Positions 1 to 13,432 of a stretch of 64,000 nucleotides of DNA are shown here, one piece after another. Location of the stretch: contig CM055098.1 of NCBI GenBank assembly GCA_029204225.1, positions 17,701,303 through 17,765,302 of the forward strand, given 5' to 3'. This DNA comes from Diphasiastrum complanatum. Taxonomy: Eukaryota; Streptophyta; Lycopodiopsida; Lycopodiales; Lycopodiaceae. Each line of letters starts with the position of its first letter. The first letter of the stretch is position 1. The notes beneath the pieces are model-generated. The model searched no databases. It had not been told where the DNA came from and was given only the letters and a program-made list of their open reading frames with translations. The translations under genes were made by a program, and so were the position numbers.

Positions 1-1256
1 AGGAATAGTCGGATTTACACCACCAGGATGCATAGAGAGAGATACAAGACTGTACTTAGTTCCTCTTGACAAAGCAAGATTGAAGCTCTTTGAAACCTTT
101 ATTCATAATCCAACAAGGTACAATACAAGTGAAAAGTAAAATACAATACTATAAAGCACCATAAAGCATAACCACTTTCAAGACGTCCAGCTAATACTTG
201 CCACCATCCCACAAAACAAAACCGCTCAAGTTAGTTTAGTGAGGAAGACAGGTGTCATAATTGAACGACAATTGTTATTCATGTCCAAAAGAAATTATAC
301 TACTTAACAGCTTTGAATAGCATTTTAAAGCATAGTCCAGTCTTCCTAAACACACATGTTTTAGCGATAGGCCAAGCTGTTATATCATCGTATCAAGGCG
401 AGTGCCATATTGATCAACTTACGGGTAATGTGAAGTAACCAACACCTACATGACTCATTGTTGGACTGAACAATGTAGATTCTTTTGTAGCAAAGGATTA
501 ATGGCAAAGGGATGGAATGATTGTCGTTATTTGTTTGGCAAATGCAATGGTTTAAAATGAAATATCAAAATTACTACTCATGTTAATCAAATTAGCTTGG
601 ACAAAGTTGATAATTTATGCAACATAGAATAAACATGAGGTGAAATATAAAAGCATGAGAGCATGAAGCTACCCACATATAGAAAGTGCATCAATGCGTG
701 ATCACAAAGGTGAAAAGAATAGATTCCTATCATCAAATAGCAATCTATAATTAGAATATCTAGTTATAGCGATTGCTTGTGTTAATGGCATTTCTAGACG
801 TTGGAAGTAAAAAAGCTTTTCTGGGTGATCCAAAATTTGTGAATGATAGTTTGTGCACCTTTTTGCAATAAGTAGTATTATGTACTACGAACATTTAAGA
901 ATGTTTCTTAGTGTGATAACGAGCCTTTGCTTTCATGTATAGATACAAACTATAATTCAAGAAGTGATCCAAAAAAGATGTTTTGTTTTAATCACAAGTT
1001 GACCTTTCAAATTTTCCTTACAACATCTGCTTCAACAAAATTGGAAAAGAATCTTCTCGACTAAATATTTGTAGCATTCAAAAGGCATCTAATAACAAGC
1101 AAATGCTTGGTCCCTTCCAAGTGGGCAATGAAACAAGCATTTGAAAATTGAGCCTACAAAGAGATGCATAAAATTCTTCCAAAAATTATAGCATATGTTA
1201 TTGATGCATAAGACGCTTATCTTATCACAATTTGTCTACTCATTATCACACTCAAT

Positions 1257-1345
1257 GACCCAAAGGGGTTGGCTCAATTGGTTACCTTGGCGTCCAAAGT
1301 TCCTTTGGTCCCAAGTTTGCGCCTCCCCTCGGAAACCAAGAAGCA
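1257..1345 (+). repeat. Possible tRNA-derived SINE head
   Basis: The stretch beginning AGGGGTTGGCTCAATTGG contains a good match to the RNA polymerase III A box (TGGCTCAATTGG). About 35 bases further on there is a weak B-box-like stretch (AAGTTTGCGCC). Spacing and flanking self-complementarity recall the tRNA-like head of plant SINEs. The B box is degenerate and no A-rich tail or target duplication is visible, so it could also be a decayed tRNA pseudogene or chance. Confidence 0.35.
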
Positions 1346-1872
1346 TTATCACACTCATGAAGTGGGAGAAGCCCATCTTCCTTGTCCTATACTAGTCAGT
1401 TAGAATTTGAGTCTTTTGGTCTTAATCTCTTTAATGCATAAATTTGATATGAATTTGAGCAGTGAGCAGAAGTTCATAACTATATTATCTTGTATAGCAA
1501 TCTATGATAGTAAGGTTTCCTTGAGTTAAAGTTCTCCATTTGAGATGAGTCTTGTACTTGTGGTGTTACTTTGAGCTGTAAATGACTAGATGGATTTTAA
1601 CCCAAACTATTTTTATAACATTGCTGCTATGGACAAATGATTCATACATGATAATACAAATGGACTCCGGACCACTTAAAAGTGGGGACAATGTTCCAAG
1701 CGTTTGGAGTGGAAACCTTTTCCAAATGTTTCAAAAATTTCACATTTGGATGTTGGGCTGCAACTATGCTTTCACATTGGCATGAGAGTAGCAACCATGC
1801 ATTGTCCGCTCTTGGCTATGAAATAAAAAATGAGTAGAAACAAGTCTGAACCTTATCTAATCCACCGTGGAG

Positions 1873-1900
1873 TTTTTTTTTTTTTTTTTGGGGGGGGGGG
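1873..1900. repeat. Poly-T / poly-G low-complexity tract
   Basis: A run of 17 T is followed directly by a run of 11 G and then a G-rich stretch to about 1935. It could be a degenerate retroposon tail read from the other strand or simple slippage. There is no sign of coding. Confidence 0.8.
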
Positions 1901-2852
1901 TGGCGGCGCAGGGGGGTTTGGGTTTGAGGTGGGGGCGTCTTTTTGGAAACAAAGGCTATGCATGCACGGAATTCTGTTTTAAAAGGATTAGTGAAAAGAT
2001 AAATGTGATACCATATATGTATTTTTTATCAATAAAGGCTCAAACACTGCAAAGTTGAGGTCAAGTAGCTTGCTTTACACAATCAGGAAGTAAAGAATAT
2101 GGGCCTCACAGTAATAGAGTTTAAAGTTTCACCCTGTTCTAACAAGGCCTAAAAGGACAATAAATGTCATTTTAGCCTTAGAGAAAGGCCAATAAGCTTA
2201 CAACTTAAAATAGATTTCAACAAGGGCAATGAAGCAATATCTGACCTCTTTTGATCTTGATGATGAGCACAATCGAATAAAAACTGACTATATTTTGACA
2301 AACCATAATCATCCACCAGATATAGTGGTATTTAGTTTCAAAAGCATATCAGGGTATGTCAGGTTGCACAAATACAACTTGCTGAATAACAGCTTTCTAT
2401 GTGCACTTTTGGCAGATAAAGCCAAAGGAAACCAATGATTCGTATATGGAGGATCTTCCTAATGCAATCAGGTACATGTCTAACAAAATTCATTGCCACA
2501 ACATTACGTGATTCACAATATTCCTCATCTACACTGTTAAGATGTCCTTTGGATCTAAGCAACTGATTCTCAATCAATTGCTCTACAATGTTTGCGCATG
2601 CTGTAAGAACACGAGTTGACAAAATAAACTTGAAGATCTTACGCACAAATCTACTCACCACTTTTTGTCCAAAAAGTAATACTTAGTTGAGAAGAAAGCA
2701 TGCTGGTCTTGACTTCAGAAATTCACACACGACGTGTTAGGCCAATCAGCCCCATCACGGGGAGCTTGGAGTGCTGGCATTGAATGGTTTTCACACGTCA
2801 TTATCACCAGTAGCTTTTAAGCATGCAGCATAGTTGAGCAGTCTTTGATCCA

Positions 2853-5606
2853 TTAGTGTACAGGTCCTTGATAAAAGTACGAGTTTTGCTTTTGGAATCC
2901 TGTGTTCAACTCATTGGGAGAAAAACCTTGATAGTGTCCTTCAGTGCTTGCTATACAAATGTCCATCATCCTTTTTAGCATGCTCCTCTCCTGGAAAAAA
3001 GGTTGTGCCTTGAATTTGACCAAGGGCATCCACTGCAGATGAGACACATGTTAATTAATTTGCCATGCGGCACCAGAATAGTTCAAAAAATTTGCTATAC
3101 ATAAGCAACTATAACTCGTGTAGAATTCAGAAGAAATCCATACCTTTGCTGCTTCAATCTCAGAATCTTGTTTCACAATTTCTGATGAACACGGTTTCAA
3201 AATGCACACAAAAAACAAATCTGACTTGTCGAATGCCACTTGATGTCCTTGCCTGATCCAAAGATAGTAATGCTTCGTAAGCTTGCAAAGGTATTGACGA
3301 AAAAGGCATATCATAAACCAACTGCGTCTGTTTTCGTATGTAGTATATATGTTGACAGGTTTGATTTTGTAAGTACTAGATATATTGACAGATTACATCT
3401 AAGGCATTGAGATTACACCTGAACCCTAGAATCTGCATAAATTCTGTATCAACCTGCAAATATGCAACATCTCTTATCAGCATTCAAATGCCAAGTTCCA
3501 CCACATGTTTCTCTTCATTCAAATTGTCGCATATATCAGTGGTGCATTAATACCTCAATATCCTGCTGCTCAGATAAAACAAAAGGCAGTAACTCTTCTC
3601 TAGAAAAAGTGAGATGCAATTGATCTGTAGCTAGTATTCAGTCTAACATCTAAGAGTACTTGTAATGCTTGAAATCAATACAAAGGAGTATAGGATCAAA
3701 TTGACATACTCCAGTTTCCTCCTTTACTTCTCTTACAGCACCAGCAAAAATATCCTCACCCTGTGAAAAATTTCGATGGTGATTTTATAAAATACTGTTG
3801 TTGAAGGATGTCCAAAATTCACAACCCAGTTCTTGAAGTGCAAAAACTAGAGTCACACATCAACATAACAGGAACCTGAGTACTACTGGACTAGGCCACA
3901 TTTTAAGCTGTAAAGTTGAGGAAGCCCTTAGACTAGTCTGAACTCTCACACGTAACACAGCAGATACATGTTGTATATAAAGTTGAACTTTGTTCCAAAA
4001 TCGAATGTCAGAACCATGGAGATATTAATCGCTTGCCTGATTCACAAGACCAGTTGGCATCTTCCAGATTCCTGATCCTCTTAAAGGCCCGTTTTTTTCT
4101 TGAACTGCCAGTACCTGTGAAAGTAGTTGCTCAAGTAAAACTTCTTCCAGAAATGAGTGAAATCATATCTTGTTAATTTCAGTAAGGGTGAGTGCATATG
4201 ATGACTGTGAAAAGTTGTAAGGGATGATGCGCTCCATACCTCACTCTTTTCATTCAACACAAATGCCGCAACTCCCACCTGATGTGAGGCATTTGGAGGA
4301 AGTGTGGAGGGAGTTTCTGGTAACCAGCGAGTTAACATCAAATATGTAGGCTCTGCATGGTGATATGTGAAACCTGCCTGCAGGTTGTTAAAATCACCAA
4401 TAAATGAGTATATCCTAGAAACAAAGGGGATGTTGGTAGGAAACACATCATCAGAACTAGACAACACTCCCTTTCAAATCTGCTTTTGCAAATTTCTTAC
4501 ATGACCTTAAAGGAGTTCAGTTTTCTGATAGAGTTCACCAAACAATATTCAGACATTGCCAATAACAGTAACTAAACCTGAAAGCTGTAGTTTGCAAAAT
4601 TCTTACCTGTATGGCAGAAAGAACAAGATTAGCACTTGGTAGAGGTAATTTTAACCATACTCCTTTTCTTTGCTGTTCAGCAGTTCACAATTACAGAAAG
4701 ATGTCAATTAAGGTGCTCCAAAATTGAAAACCAGAAGCTTCTAGTCCTTCATGACTTCATCAGTACACATCCACACATTTTCAATTCTCCAGTCACCAGA
4801 CAACTTGTGGATACTATCATATGAAACGACTCATATATCCAGGAAACGTCACCATCATTGATGCACAGTTCACATGTGGCTGAATCATGCTCAGAAAAAA
4901 CCTTTGTTTACAGAATTGTTCCTATCTATGAGATCTTAAACACAGCTCCATATAGATTTATGTAGGTATGATAAAGAACAAATCATCTGTGTGTATCTGT
5001 GTTTGTGTCTGAAGAATTGAAGAGGCATTGGATGGGAGAAGTAATAGGAGCAGTTCGAAGTGTCACAATTTCACGGTACTTACATAGGATGATGCTTGAA
5101 GTCTATCAAAACATGAAAAATAATAAAAAAGAAAATGTACCAGCAAGAAAGGCCTATAAGCTAGTACAGCATATGAGAGGTGAATCGATTGATTGATTAT
5201 TTCCCAACAAGGCAAATTGAACATTTATAATGAGATAACCGTTAACTAGCTGGAGACATCCTTACAACTTAATGAAGCATTCATCTTTTGTCAGAAACCT
5301 CCAACCAAACGCCTCTAGCAATAATTCTCTATGAAAATACTGTATGTATACCTGTGCATTCCAGTATGCAAGAGATGCCTGAAGTTGTACAACAAAAGTT
5401 GGAACGTCTTCTGGCAAGCCAGTGGGATCAATGATCACACCATCGTAATTGTCAATGCCATAGGGAAGTATGTATGACTGAGTAAAACCATTCAAACTGC
5501 CAGTTTGTGCCTGTCTTGCATTCTTGAATATTGTATCCACATCCTTCATTAGCTCATCCTCAGGTGGTAAAGCATCCACACCCAGAGATGCATTTGCAGC
5601 AGCCAT
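2853..5606 (-). CDS. Nudix hydrolase (plant NUDT2/10/8 type), eight exons
   Basis: Predicted Nudix (MutT-fold) pyrophosphohydrolase; plant relatives cleave NADH, ADP-ribose or related nucleoside diphosphates in cytosol or organelles, but the substrate here is not determined. Minus-strand exons that splice in frame: 5352-5606, 4607-4672, 4240-4377, 4037-4114, 3710-3760, 3419-3453, 3144-3252, 2853-3032, giving about 303 residues. Visible family landmarks are KGVWLKLP, FTYHHAEPTYLML, NASHQVGVAAFVLN, IWKMPTGLVNQ, the Nudix box REVKEETGVDTEF, KSDLFFVCILKP and the C-terminal WMPL. The full Nudix pattern (G-x5-E-x7-RE-U-x-EE-x-GU) is complete and spread over three exons. The intron after 4037 starts with GC, not GT. 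I chose the methionine at 5606; frame-open methionines at 5666 and 5693, or an upstream exon with an N-terminal extension, are also possible. The C-terminal wording is closest to what I know of AtNUDT8. Confidence 0.9.
4035..4037 (-). other. GC-AG intron donor in the Nudix gene
   Basis: On the minus strand exon 4 ends ..GTGAATCAG and the intron begins GCAAGC. The acceptor at 3761-3763 is a normal CAG, and the joined protein reads GLVNQ/GEDIF without interruption. GC-AG introns are an established minor class in plants, usually with an AG|GCAAGT-like donor, which fits. This intron splits the conserved Nudix box. Confidence 0.8.
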
Positions 5607-6359
5607 TTTAACTCCCTTAGAGAGTTCTTCACCTTGCACTTGTAACTGCAACGCTAACTGAAACATGCAATGAGGTAAAAAATGTAGGTGCACTAACTAT
5701 TCCGCTTGAATGCTTTGCTAAAACACAAAAGCCAGGGGAACTTCCTTAAAACCATATAAAATCAGACAGATAGACATAAAAAAAAAGTGCCTTCCAAAAA
5801 CCAAATAGTGTAAATAAGCTTCAAGCAACAAAATTATGAAGTTTTACAAAGTAAACAAATCCTAAGCGATGCTCATATTTCTATTTAACATTTCAAAGAA
5901 TCGCAATTTGTTGAGGAACACAACGATTCAGATTAGAATCCAAGACCAATTTGAAGAAAAAAGAATTGGCGTATATTTCGGGTCTTTTTTTGTTTGCACT
6001 TTGGCATGTGAGGGGAGCAGTTGGAAGAAGTTGCAATCTGGACTCTGTAGCCTAGCCTGCAAGCAGTTGTAGTGGACACTAGCTAGTAGTTAGTGCTTAC
6101 TACTTACAAATGTCACGATTTCATGTGTTCATATATACTGTCTAGAGACTTCAGACTCGAGAGGCTGAAAGTGCGGTGAGATTACACAATCAAATGTAAC
6201 TTCTCAGTATCTACCATCATCATCCCAGCTATATGTCTTAACTTTGTCTATTATAAATATGTGACATCAAGTTTTGAATCTTAATGTCAGAATTTTCATA
6301 TTTCAACTGACACTGTAAATGTCAAATGTGAATTTTCTGATTTTTGGACAATGATTGAT

Positions 6360-7140
6360 TAGTACAATCAATCTTCAAGAGGTGTTGATTGCCAAATCAA
6401 GTGATCTAACAAGTCCTATTGATTAGATCAAGATCTAGATGTAGATCATCAACTATTTAGCAAGATCAACTAATGTAAACTTCAATGAACATCAAGAGCG
6501 GCCTCACACGTGTGGAAAACAGTCCCTGTACGGACTTTGAGCAGAGATCAAAGTACTAAACTTAATGATAACTTAGAAAGCATAAAATCACAATTCTATT
6601 GGTGAAATCACAAGCAAAATGCATAGAATCACAATGTCTCATCAACTTCTCATTGATCAAGGTGATCTACTTATAGATCAAGTACAAGCACGACCTGTAT
6701 GCTGATTCAGCAGGTCTGGCACGTGTGAAGAGTGTCACATCATTTAGATCCACCAATGGGAGCAAGTTATTCCCATATCACAAAGTTGACTTATGCTACT
6801 TGCAAGAATCCAACTACTAGTCTCCTTGAGAATAGGAATCTTCCCTACAAATAGGATCTAGGAGAATATGTACATGTGATAAGGTACAGCCAGCTTCACA
6901 CGTGTGAACAACATCTTAGCATGTGGGAGCATTTACTCATTCACATGGAAGTGCTAGCTACATACAAGGAAATAGTGCCAAATGGCAATTTCATAAATTC
7001 TAGTCAAAAGTGTAGATTGATCTAACTTAAATCCAACTATATACAAGTAATCTTTTGGCTTCCATTCACACGTGTGAACAGGTTCCACACGTGTAGGATC
7101 AGAATGTGAACATTAACCATAAGATTAACAAGTTTGATCT
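6360..7140. other. Retroelement-like leader with G-box palindromes
   Basis: No coding capacity. The stretch contains five or six copies of CACACGTGTG-type words, including two perfect 14-base palindromes TTCACACGTGTGAA at 6895-6908 and 7065-7078, and the phrase CCTGTACGGA. Both kinds of word also occur in the LTRs or leaders of Copia elements elsewhere in this window (25.37 kb, 34.04 kb, 41.64 kb). I infer a decayed Copia LTR or leader, but I cannot set its ends. Confidence 0.45.
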
Positions 7141-7499
7141 ACAAGTTACAAGTGACATTTCAACATCAAATACATGAAAAGCAAAAAACTTACTAATTTG
7201 TAACATTAAACGCAAAAGCATTTAATATTTTTTAAAAACCATCATTTTCATCCATACAATAAAATCTTATATTTTCTTACATTCAATAAAAAAATAACAA
7301 ATAAACTTAATTATTTTAAGCTGATTTTTTTCAATTCAAATTGGCAAGGGTGGAATTCTGAATTGAATTGAAGCACGATACATCCTATTCAAAATCAATT
7401 GATTCAAAATCAGGCAGAAACTATAGTCTACAAGATAGTATGCTATACCCGTTCCTAAAATTTTATCCATGTTAACCTTATCCTCGGCACCCGCCAAAC

Positions 7500-9850
7500 C
7501 ATGCAGCACAAACAGCAATCCATGCTGCTTAGCCTGCAGTCCGCCGTCCAACCTACCCCTTCCACCATTCTACCCACATTCTACCTCCTACTATTTCCCC
7601 CACCTTTCCTACACCGATTCTTGTTCCTCCTTCTTCTAGTCCTTCTACTATCCATACCTCTGGCCCTCCATTTGTTTATCTTGCACCCATAGTTCATGAC
7701 TTTCGAGATAAAGTCACGCTTTTAGTCTATAGTGGATCTTCTAATAGTAAGGGATCATAGAATTGGTTCTTCCAGTGGAAACATTTTCTAGCTTGCTCCT
7801 CATATGCCTCAACAACAACTTCAGCTTGTTGTGCTACATCTTTCTGGACGCGCTTTGACATGGTGCGTACACATCAGTTTCTTCTGGACGCCTCTGCTAT
7901 TGGGCTGAGTTTAAGGTGGAAATATATTCTGCTATGGTGGATCCAACTTGGTTCCAATCTCAGCTGACCTGTATTGGCAACTCAAACAAACCAGTTTGCT
8001 TTTAGAGTATAATGACAAGTTTGAAAAGCATTCTTACCTTTTCTTTGATCTTCCAATTGTTGAAGTTATTAGTTGCTATATTTCTAGTGTAATGGTTCTT
8101 TATGCTATAATGTTTGGTCCCTTTAGCCTACTTCTTTAGATCATGCTATGTCACTCGCTTCTACTTTACAGCATAAATATCTCAATCAACAACCATCATT
8201 TCAGTCTCGTTCTTTTTCTCGTCCTTTGTTTTCTTGTTCTATTTCTCCTCTTTCTTCATCTTCCAATCTGCATCTTGTTCTGTTTCTTCTATTGTTTCTC
8301 CTACTTCGTCTACTACCCATCGTCCTGTTGTGCTTAAGCAGATACACCTTGAGAAATAATGAAATCCACTCTAAGAGCCTGTTTTTTATTGTCATAGCCT
8401 TGACCTTTTGGGCCCATCTAGCTTATGCCACCTAGTCTGGCACTATTGGCCCTCGCCATATTCGTTTATTTATTCATATTATTGGCCAAGAGTTTATTGC
8501 CCTTGTTGATGTTGGTAGTACTCATTCTTTTATTAGTCAGACTGTCGCTACTCACATTTATACCCCTACTATTCTTGTTTCTCACCTTATTGAGGTAGTT
8601 AGTTCCCATTATCTATAGAGCACATCTATGTATCACACTCTTCCTTATCAAATTGGTGCTTTTTTTGGGCATGCTGACTTTTATATAATTCATATTTAAC
8701 ATTATGATATTATGCTTGGTGTTGATTGGTTTGCATCTTTGGAGGATGTTACTATTGACCTTGCTGAACAACGTGTATCTATCTTGGTTGATAATACTTC
8801 TAATTGTTCTGTTATCTCTACTAAGAAATTTGTTCGCAACCTTCCAAAGGCTCATTGTCCTACACTTTAATGTGTTCAATTGGCTACTTCTATCCCTACT
8901 ATTACACCTGTGCCATCCATCAATTCTAATATACTCATGACCTATCCAATAGTCAGTGCGTGATGAGCCTTCTACATAATTGCCTTTACATTTTATCAAT
9001 CATCGTATTGATCTTATTCCTGGTGCCCATCCTAATTACCGAGCTCCCTATCGTATTCCTCACTCTAAACATGTTGAGGTCGAGCGTCAAGCATCTGATC
9101 TTTTATAAACAGGCCACATCGTTCCTAGTCAGAGTCGAGCTCCTGTTTTATTAGTATACAAAAAAATTGAAATAGCATTTAGGTATTAATTATCGAGCTC
9201 TTGATCATGTTACTATTTGTAATCAATATCCTATTCATGACTTATTTGATCGATTAAGCCAGGCTAAGATACTTTCTAAGATTGATATATGTTCTGGCTA
9301 CCATCAAATTCATCTCCACCCCAACAATGAATCGAAGACTACTTTTTGTACTACTACAGGTCTTTATGAGTTCTGAATTTTACCATTTGGTGTTACCAAT
9401 GGTCCACCTTGCTTTCAAAACATAATGATTAACATTTTTTCAGCCCTTGACTGGTAGTTGTGTAATCGTTTATTTCGATGCTATTTTAGTTTACAGCTCT
9501 GATTTGACTTCCCACTCTGCCCATTTCCGAGGTTATGTTTTAGCTTCTCGTTGCTCATCAGCTTTATGCTATAAGCGATCTAAGTGCACGTTTGTTGTTC
9601 CTTCCACAGATTTTCTGGGCTTTTGCACTATCATTCAATGGTCTATTCCTATGCATCTTCATGTTGTTCATATGTTTTAAGAATTTGCTACTCATCTACA
9701 TAAGCATGTGTCTCATTTTGCTACTATTGCTTATCCGCTTCACACTTTCTAAGTGGCACCACTATCTTCAGCCTATGCCTTTTGATTTATATATTGATCA
9801 TCAATCTTTACGTTACCCTGAGACTCAAATGGCAAGTTGATCACTAAATA
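7500..9850 (+). pseudogene. Decayed Ty3/Gypsy gag-protease-RT-RNase H
   Basis: Degenerate copy of the same Gypsy family as those at 45.99-47.64 and 50.25-51.86 kb. Gag wording DHAMSLASTLQHKY appears near 8145. A protease region reads ALVDVGSTHSFIS near 8500-8545 and MLGVDWFASL near 8710. Reverse transcriptase pieces are the palm entry INYRALDHVTICNQYPIHDL near 9190-9250 and KIDICSGYHQIHL near 9270-9315. RNase H wording LYIDHQSLRYPETQ is near 9785-9830. The frame is broken many times, so it is an old dead copy. The coding strand has an unusual Cys/Leu-rich look because of the T-rich codons. LTRs were not found. Confidence 0.75.
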
Positions 9851-12381
9851 AGTTTTCACACAACCTCCACCAACTAGAAAATGGCATCACTCGCGAGTTG
9901 TGATATAAAACTTTTTTCCGTCTTCAGCTATTTCAAACTAGGTGTGGTAGCTAATCCCATCGACTACAAACTTGCTAATTGCACGAGGCAATTTTTCAAG
10001 ATTTTGCAAGTGGATGAATCAACTGGTCTTTAAACAAGTCAACACCACTATTCTACTCCAATCACTAGCATACATCCACCAAGCCTTATCAACATGGGGC
10101 CACCACATCTCTATACTTTTTCAAGCACTGCGCACCATGCTTCCCCAAGAGCTCAACATTTTAGTGACCCTAGAAAAGGAACGGATAGATGAAACCTCTG
10201 AGATGACGCTTAAACAACACATCATGCCAAAGAAACAAGATCAAACATCACAGCTACAATTGAGCCTTGTAAATTTTCAAGAAGGGGATGAAGAACACCA
10301 CGTACCACAAAGCCAAAGCATTGATCGATTTTTTGAACACCCATTTTTCACTCAATGTCACATTACAATTAAAAGTCCTTCAGCAACTTCAATTTGCTAA
10401 GGCAACGACTTAGTACCACGAAATCATGTATGACAATAGCAGCATGAACATGATGCGACACGAGCATACAAATATCAATCTCTAAGAGTCAACTTCATGA
10501 AGTTAGAAATGTGATTCAATGCTTTGAATGATGACTATTCAGAATTTCAGAGATATAATGAACAACTGGAAAGGATAATGCTCGTTACATTGCACAATGG
10601 TCTGACGTCAATAAGACCTATTGGGAGTAGAGACAAGGCTATGAGACCTTAAAAGGGGAACATGTCATCTTGGTTGTCCAATATCACATCGGCTCCATGA
10701 ACGACATAGCTTAATCACTCTAGCTAATTCTCATACTCCTGAAATGAACCCTCTACAACTAGATAGATCTTCCGGAATTGTCTTTAGAAGCCTTGGGTTT
10801 TGATATATGATGATCATGTAGCAAAAGTTGCTTAATATGAAGTCCTATGCCATTTCATAGGAAAAACGTTTTTGTGAAGAACCACCATCAAGCATAAAAA
10901 GAGCTTGCTGATCATGTATCAATCCCCATGTCTTGAGCCAATGGTGAGTTGATGACTGATCTATGTTGATTTGCAATCCCTTTTTCTTGTTGGGCTTTTG
11001 AAGGAAAATGTTTAGAGATGTGGGTCATATCTAGAACAGTTGTCTTCTTTCTTAAATTTTCCATCACCTTTTTGGATAATTTTTGTCTTCTTATGAACGA
11101 TATCCTCCATTTTCTTTGCTCACATCTACTGATCATATTGCTGAAATGGTTTTCCTCTATTTATCCTTTGTTGCTTTTCCTCTATCTTTTGCTCAATAGA
11201 CATAGTCTCTTCTAGAATTTTACAATGACAAACATCAGCTTTGTCTTGAACTGATCATTTTGCTGATACAATTTTCCTTTGTTGCTTCTTCTCTATGTTT
11301 TCCTGGATGATTTTCTGGCATACATGATGTTAAATGTCCTTTGTGAACTAGCAAACCTAAAACCCTTTTATTTATCCGGTCAAGGTACCAACAAAGTGAA
11401 TGAGATCTAAATCAACATGGCAAAGGACGAAATTCACCAAAGTCTGAAACTATGGTCCACTTGAAATACTTTCCAGCAAACTTCTAATCAATGTCAATGT
11501 GGACAATTAATACAATCATCTTGTTCACTGTCCAGCGGAAAATTTGTTGCAAATGCAGCTGAAAAGTAATTAAACTAGTCGTACATCAATGTATATCATC
11601 TGCAAAATTATCCAATTTGGGGCAACTGTACATGTGTCTTTACATGTGTCAACCAAGGAATGGTTATTGGGGACATGCATGCTAAAATCCGCATGTAAGA
11701 GGCATCGACTGCAAATTTCATGATCGTGATTATGACCTGGTCACCAAGGAACACTGATATTTGGGCGAACACTACCAATTAGTGTAGTCGAGGACTTTTT
11801 CAAAGTAATATCAGGTTGCCTAATTTTACTCACCTGAATGTCCGATGTTAATTGCAGAAGACAAACTGCGGGAAGACTTACATTTGAAAGAAGAAATTGG
11901 AAATTTGCCTTCAAATAAACAAAGCTGGAAATAGGATATTACAGTAACCAAAATGCAAATCTCCAGACACGTGAACTAGGACGATTACCATCTAGAAACC
12001 TATATCTCACAACAAAAACTCGAATAGTATCTGAAAAACATGAACACCTTGCAACCACATGCAACAGGCTTTTAGCCTATTCTTCAATTGGGCAAAACAA
12101 AATCAACATAGGCAACCTACTGTCACGAATTTCCAATCCGAATAAGAGCAGGTATGGCATCATTGGAAGTTACCCAACAAATTCAACAAAGAAGCAAGCT
12201 CAAGCTCTAATCAAGAACATGAAATATCAGTCTAAAGCCAGAAATCTGATTGTTATTGCCCCAGCAAACGAAAGGCAGCACCATGCAATGGGCCTGACCT
12301 GGCTGTTCGAGTAGTCCCCAGAATATGTGTAGTTAATCACCAAGGGTGAGCTCTATACTGCTTGCCAAGCAAATGCAGGTG

Positions 12382-12441
<60 letters not shown>

Positions 12442-13420
12442 CCTCACCTTGGACTCGGTGTAATATATGTTGTGTGTGTGTGTGACAAAGCACTTGAAAA
12501 TAGGTAGAATCATTTATTTTGAGAGATTTTTGTTTGTGTGATGCAAGATTTTTATGAACAAATGTAGGAAAGATTTTAAGGACAATGGGTTGTATAGTTC
12601 TAAGCTTATTCTTCCACTATTTTTGGCTTTGCTACCATAGATGTAATCCATCATGATCATTCTATCTATTTTTAGCTTTGTTACTATTGATGTAATCCAT
12701 CATGATGATTCTATCTAGAGTCCAACAACAAAATCGCTCCACCTCATCCTAGCAACTACATATCCATTGTCATCACTTTCCCGCTTGTGCAATTAAAACA
12801 CTTATCTTATCAATGACTCCCTCTTTTTCAACATGAGAACATCCCAACCACTTACGGAATTTATCACAGGTGATTATGTAAAATCAAACATAGACTGGTT
12901 GGAGATATACAAAGGTGTGCTTACTACTTGCGATGGAATTGTCAATCCATTTTGGACTTCTTGTGGATTATTCCATGGAATTTAGTTTGTTGCTATCTAA
13001 CACAAAACATGACTAAGAATTTGGTGTCTATCTTGTCGTCTTTCCAAAGGAGAGAATCAAATTTGAGAAGACATCAAAGTTCCATTTTTTAATTAAGAAT
13101 CGATTTCATTTTTATGTAAAATCATAATCATTGCTATTTATAGTGTTAAAGCAAATTTGTAAAAATATGAAAACTTAGATTGGTAATGTAGAGACCCTTT
13201 TCAAGTTAGGGTCTTGAACCATGCTCATGTTGTCGTGTTTTTCGCCTTTTTCGCCTGTGGAAATTTACTTGTATTTATGTAGACAATCACGTTTTTCGCC
13301 TGTTTTTTTTTTTTACATATAAATATGTAGACTGTGCGACAACATGAGTAAAAATGCAGCATGAATGGAGGCAAATTAAAATAAGATTTAGGAGAGTAGA
13401 GGAGATAAATCCAATATCCC
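9851..13420. other. No recognisable gene; microsatellite inside
   Basis: A 142-codon plus-strand frame at 9972-10400 has no family resemblance that I can see. It may be a decayed continuation of the Gypsy pol upstream. The remainder is AT-rich with short chance frames. A CT microsatellite at about 12378-12438 and a short GT run near 12470 are the only clear structures. Confidence 0.5.
12378..12438. repeat. (CT)n microsatellite
   Basis: About 30 uninterrupted CT units lie here, followed some 30 bases later by a short GT run. There is no coding function. Confidence 0.95.
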
Positions 13421-13432
13421 TCCCCCCCCCCC

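Larger units (their letters stand above)
1..2852. other. Gene-free flank downstream of the Nudix gene
   Basis: I see no coding exon, RNA gene or intact transposon here. The stretch is AT-rich, and every open frame is short and resembles no family I know. The only structured parts are a possible tRNA-derived SINE head near 1258-1345 and a poly-T/poly-G tract near 1873-1900, listed separately. The right end should contain the 3' UTR of the Nudix gene, whose stop codon is at 2853-2855 on the minus strand. I could not place its polyadenylation site with confidence. Confidence 0.6.

Noticed and set aside
7501-8435. Short Leu/Phe-rich frames resembling membrane peptides
   Set aside because: They are shifted readings of decayed Gypsy gag (DHAMSLASTLQHKY in another frame).
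9972-10400. 142-codon plus-strand frame
   Set aside because: No family resemblance and no gene structure around it. It follows decayed Gypsy pol and is probably remnant or chance, so it is not called as a gene.
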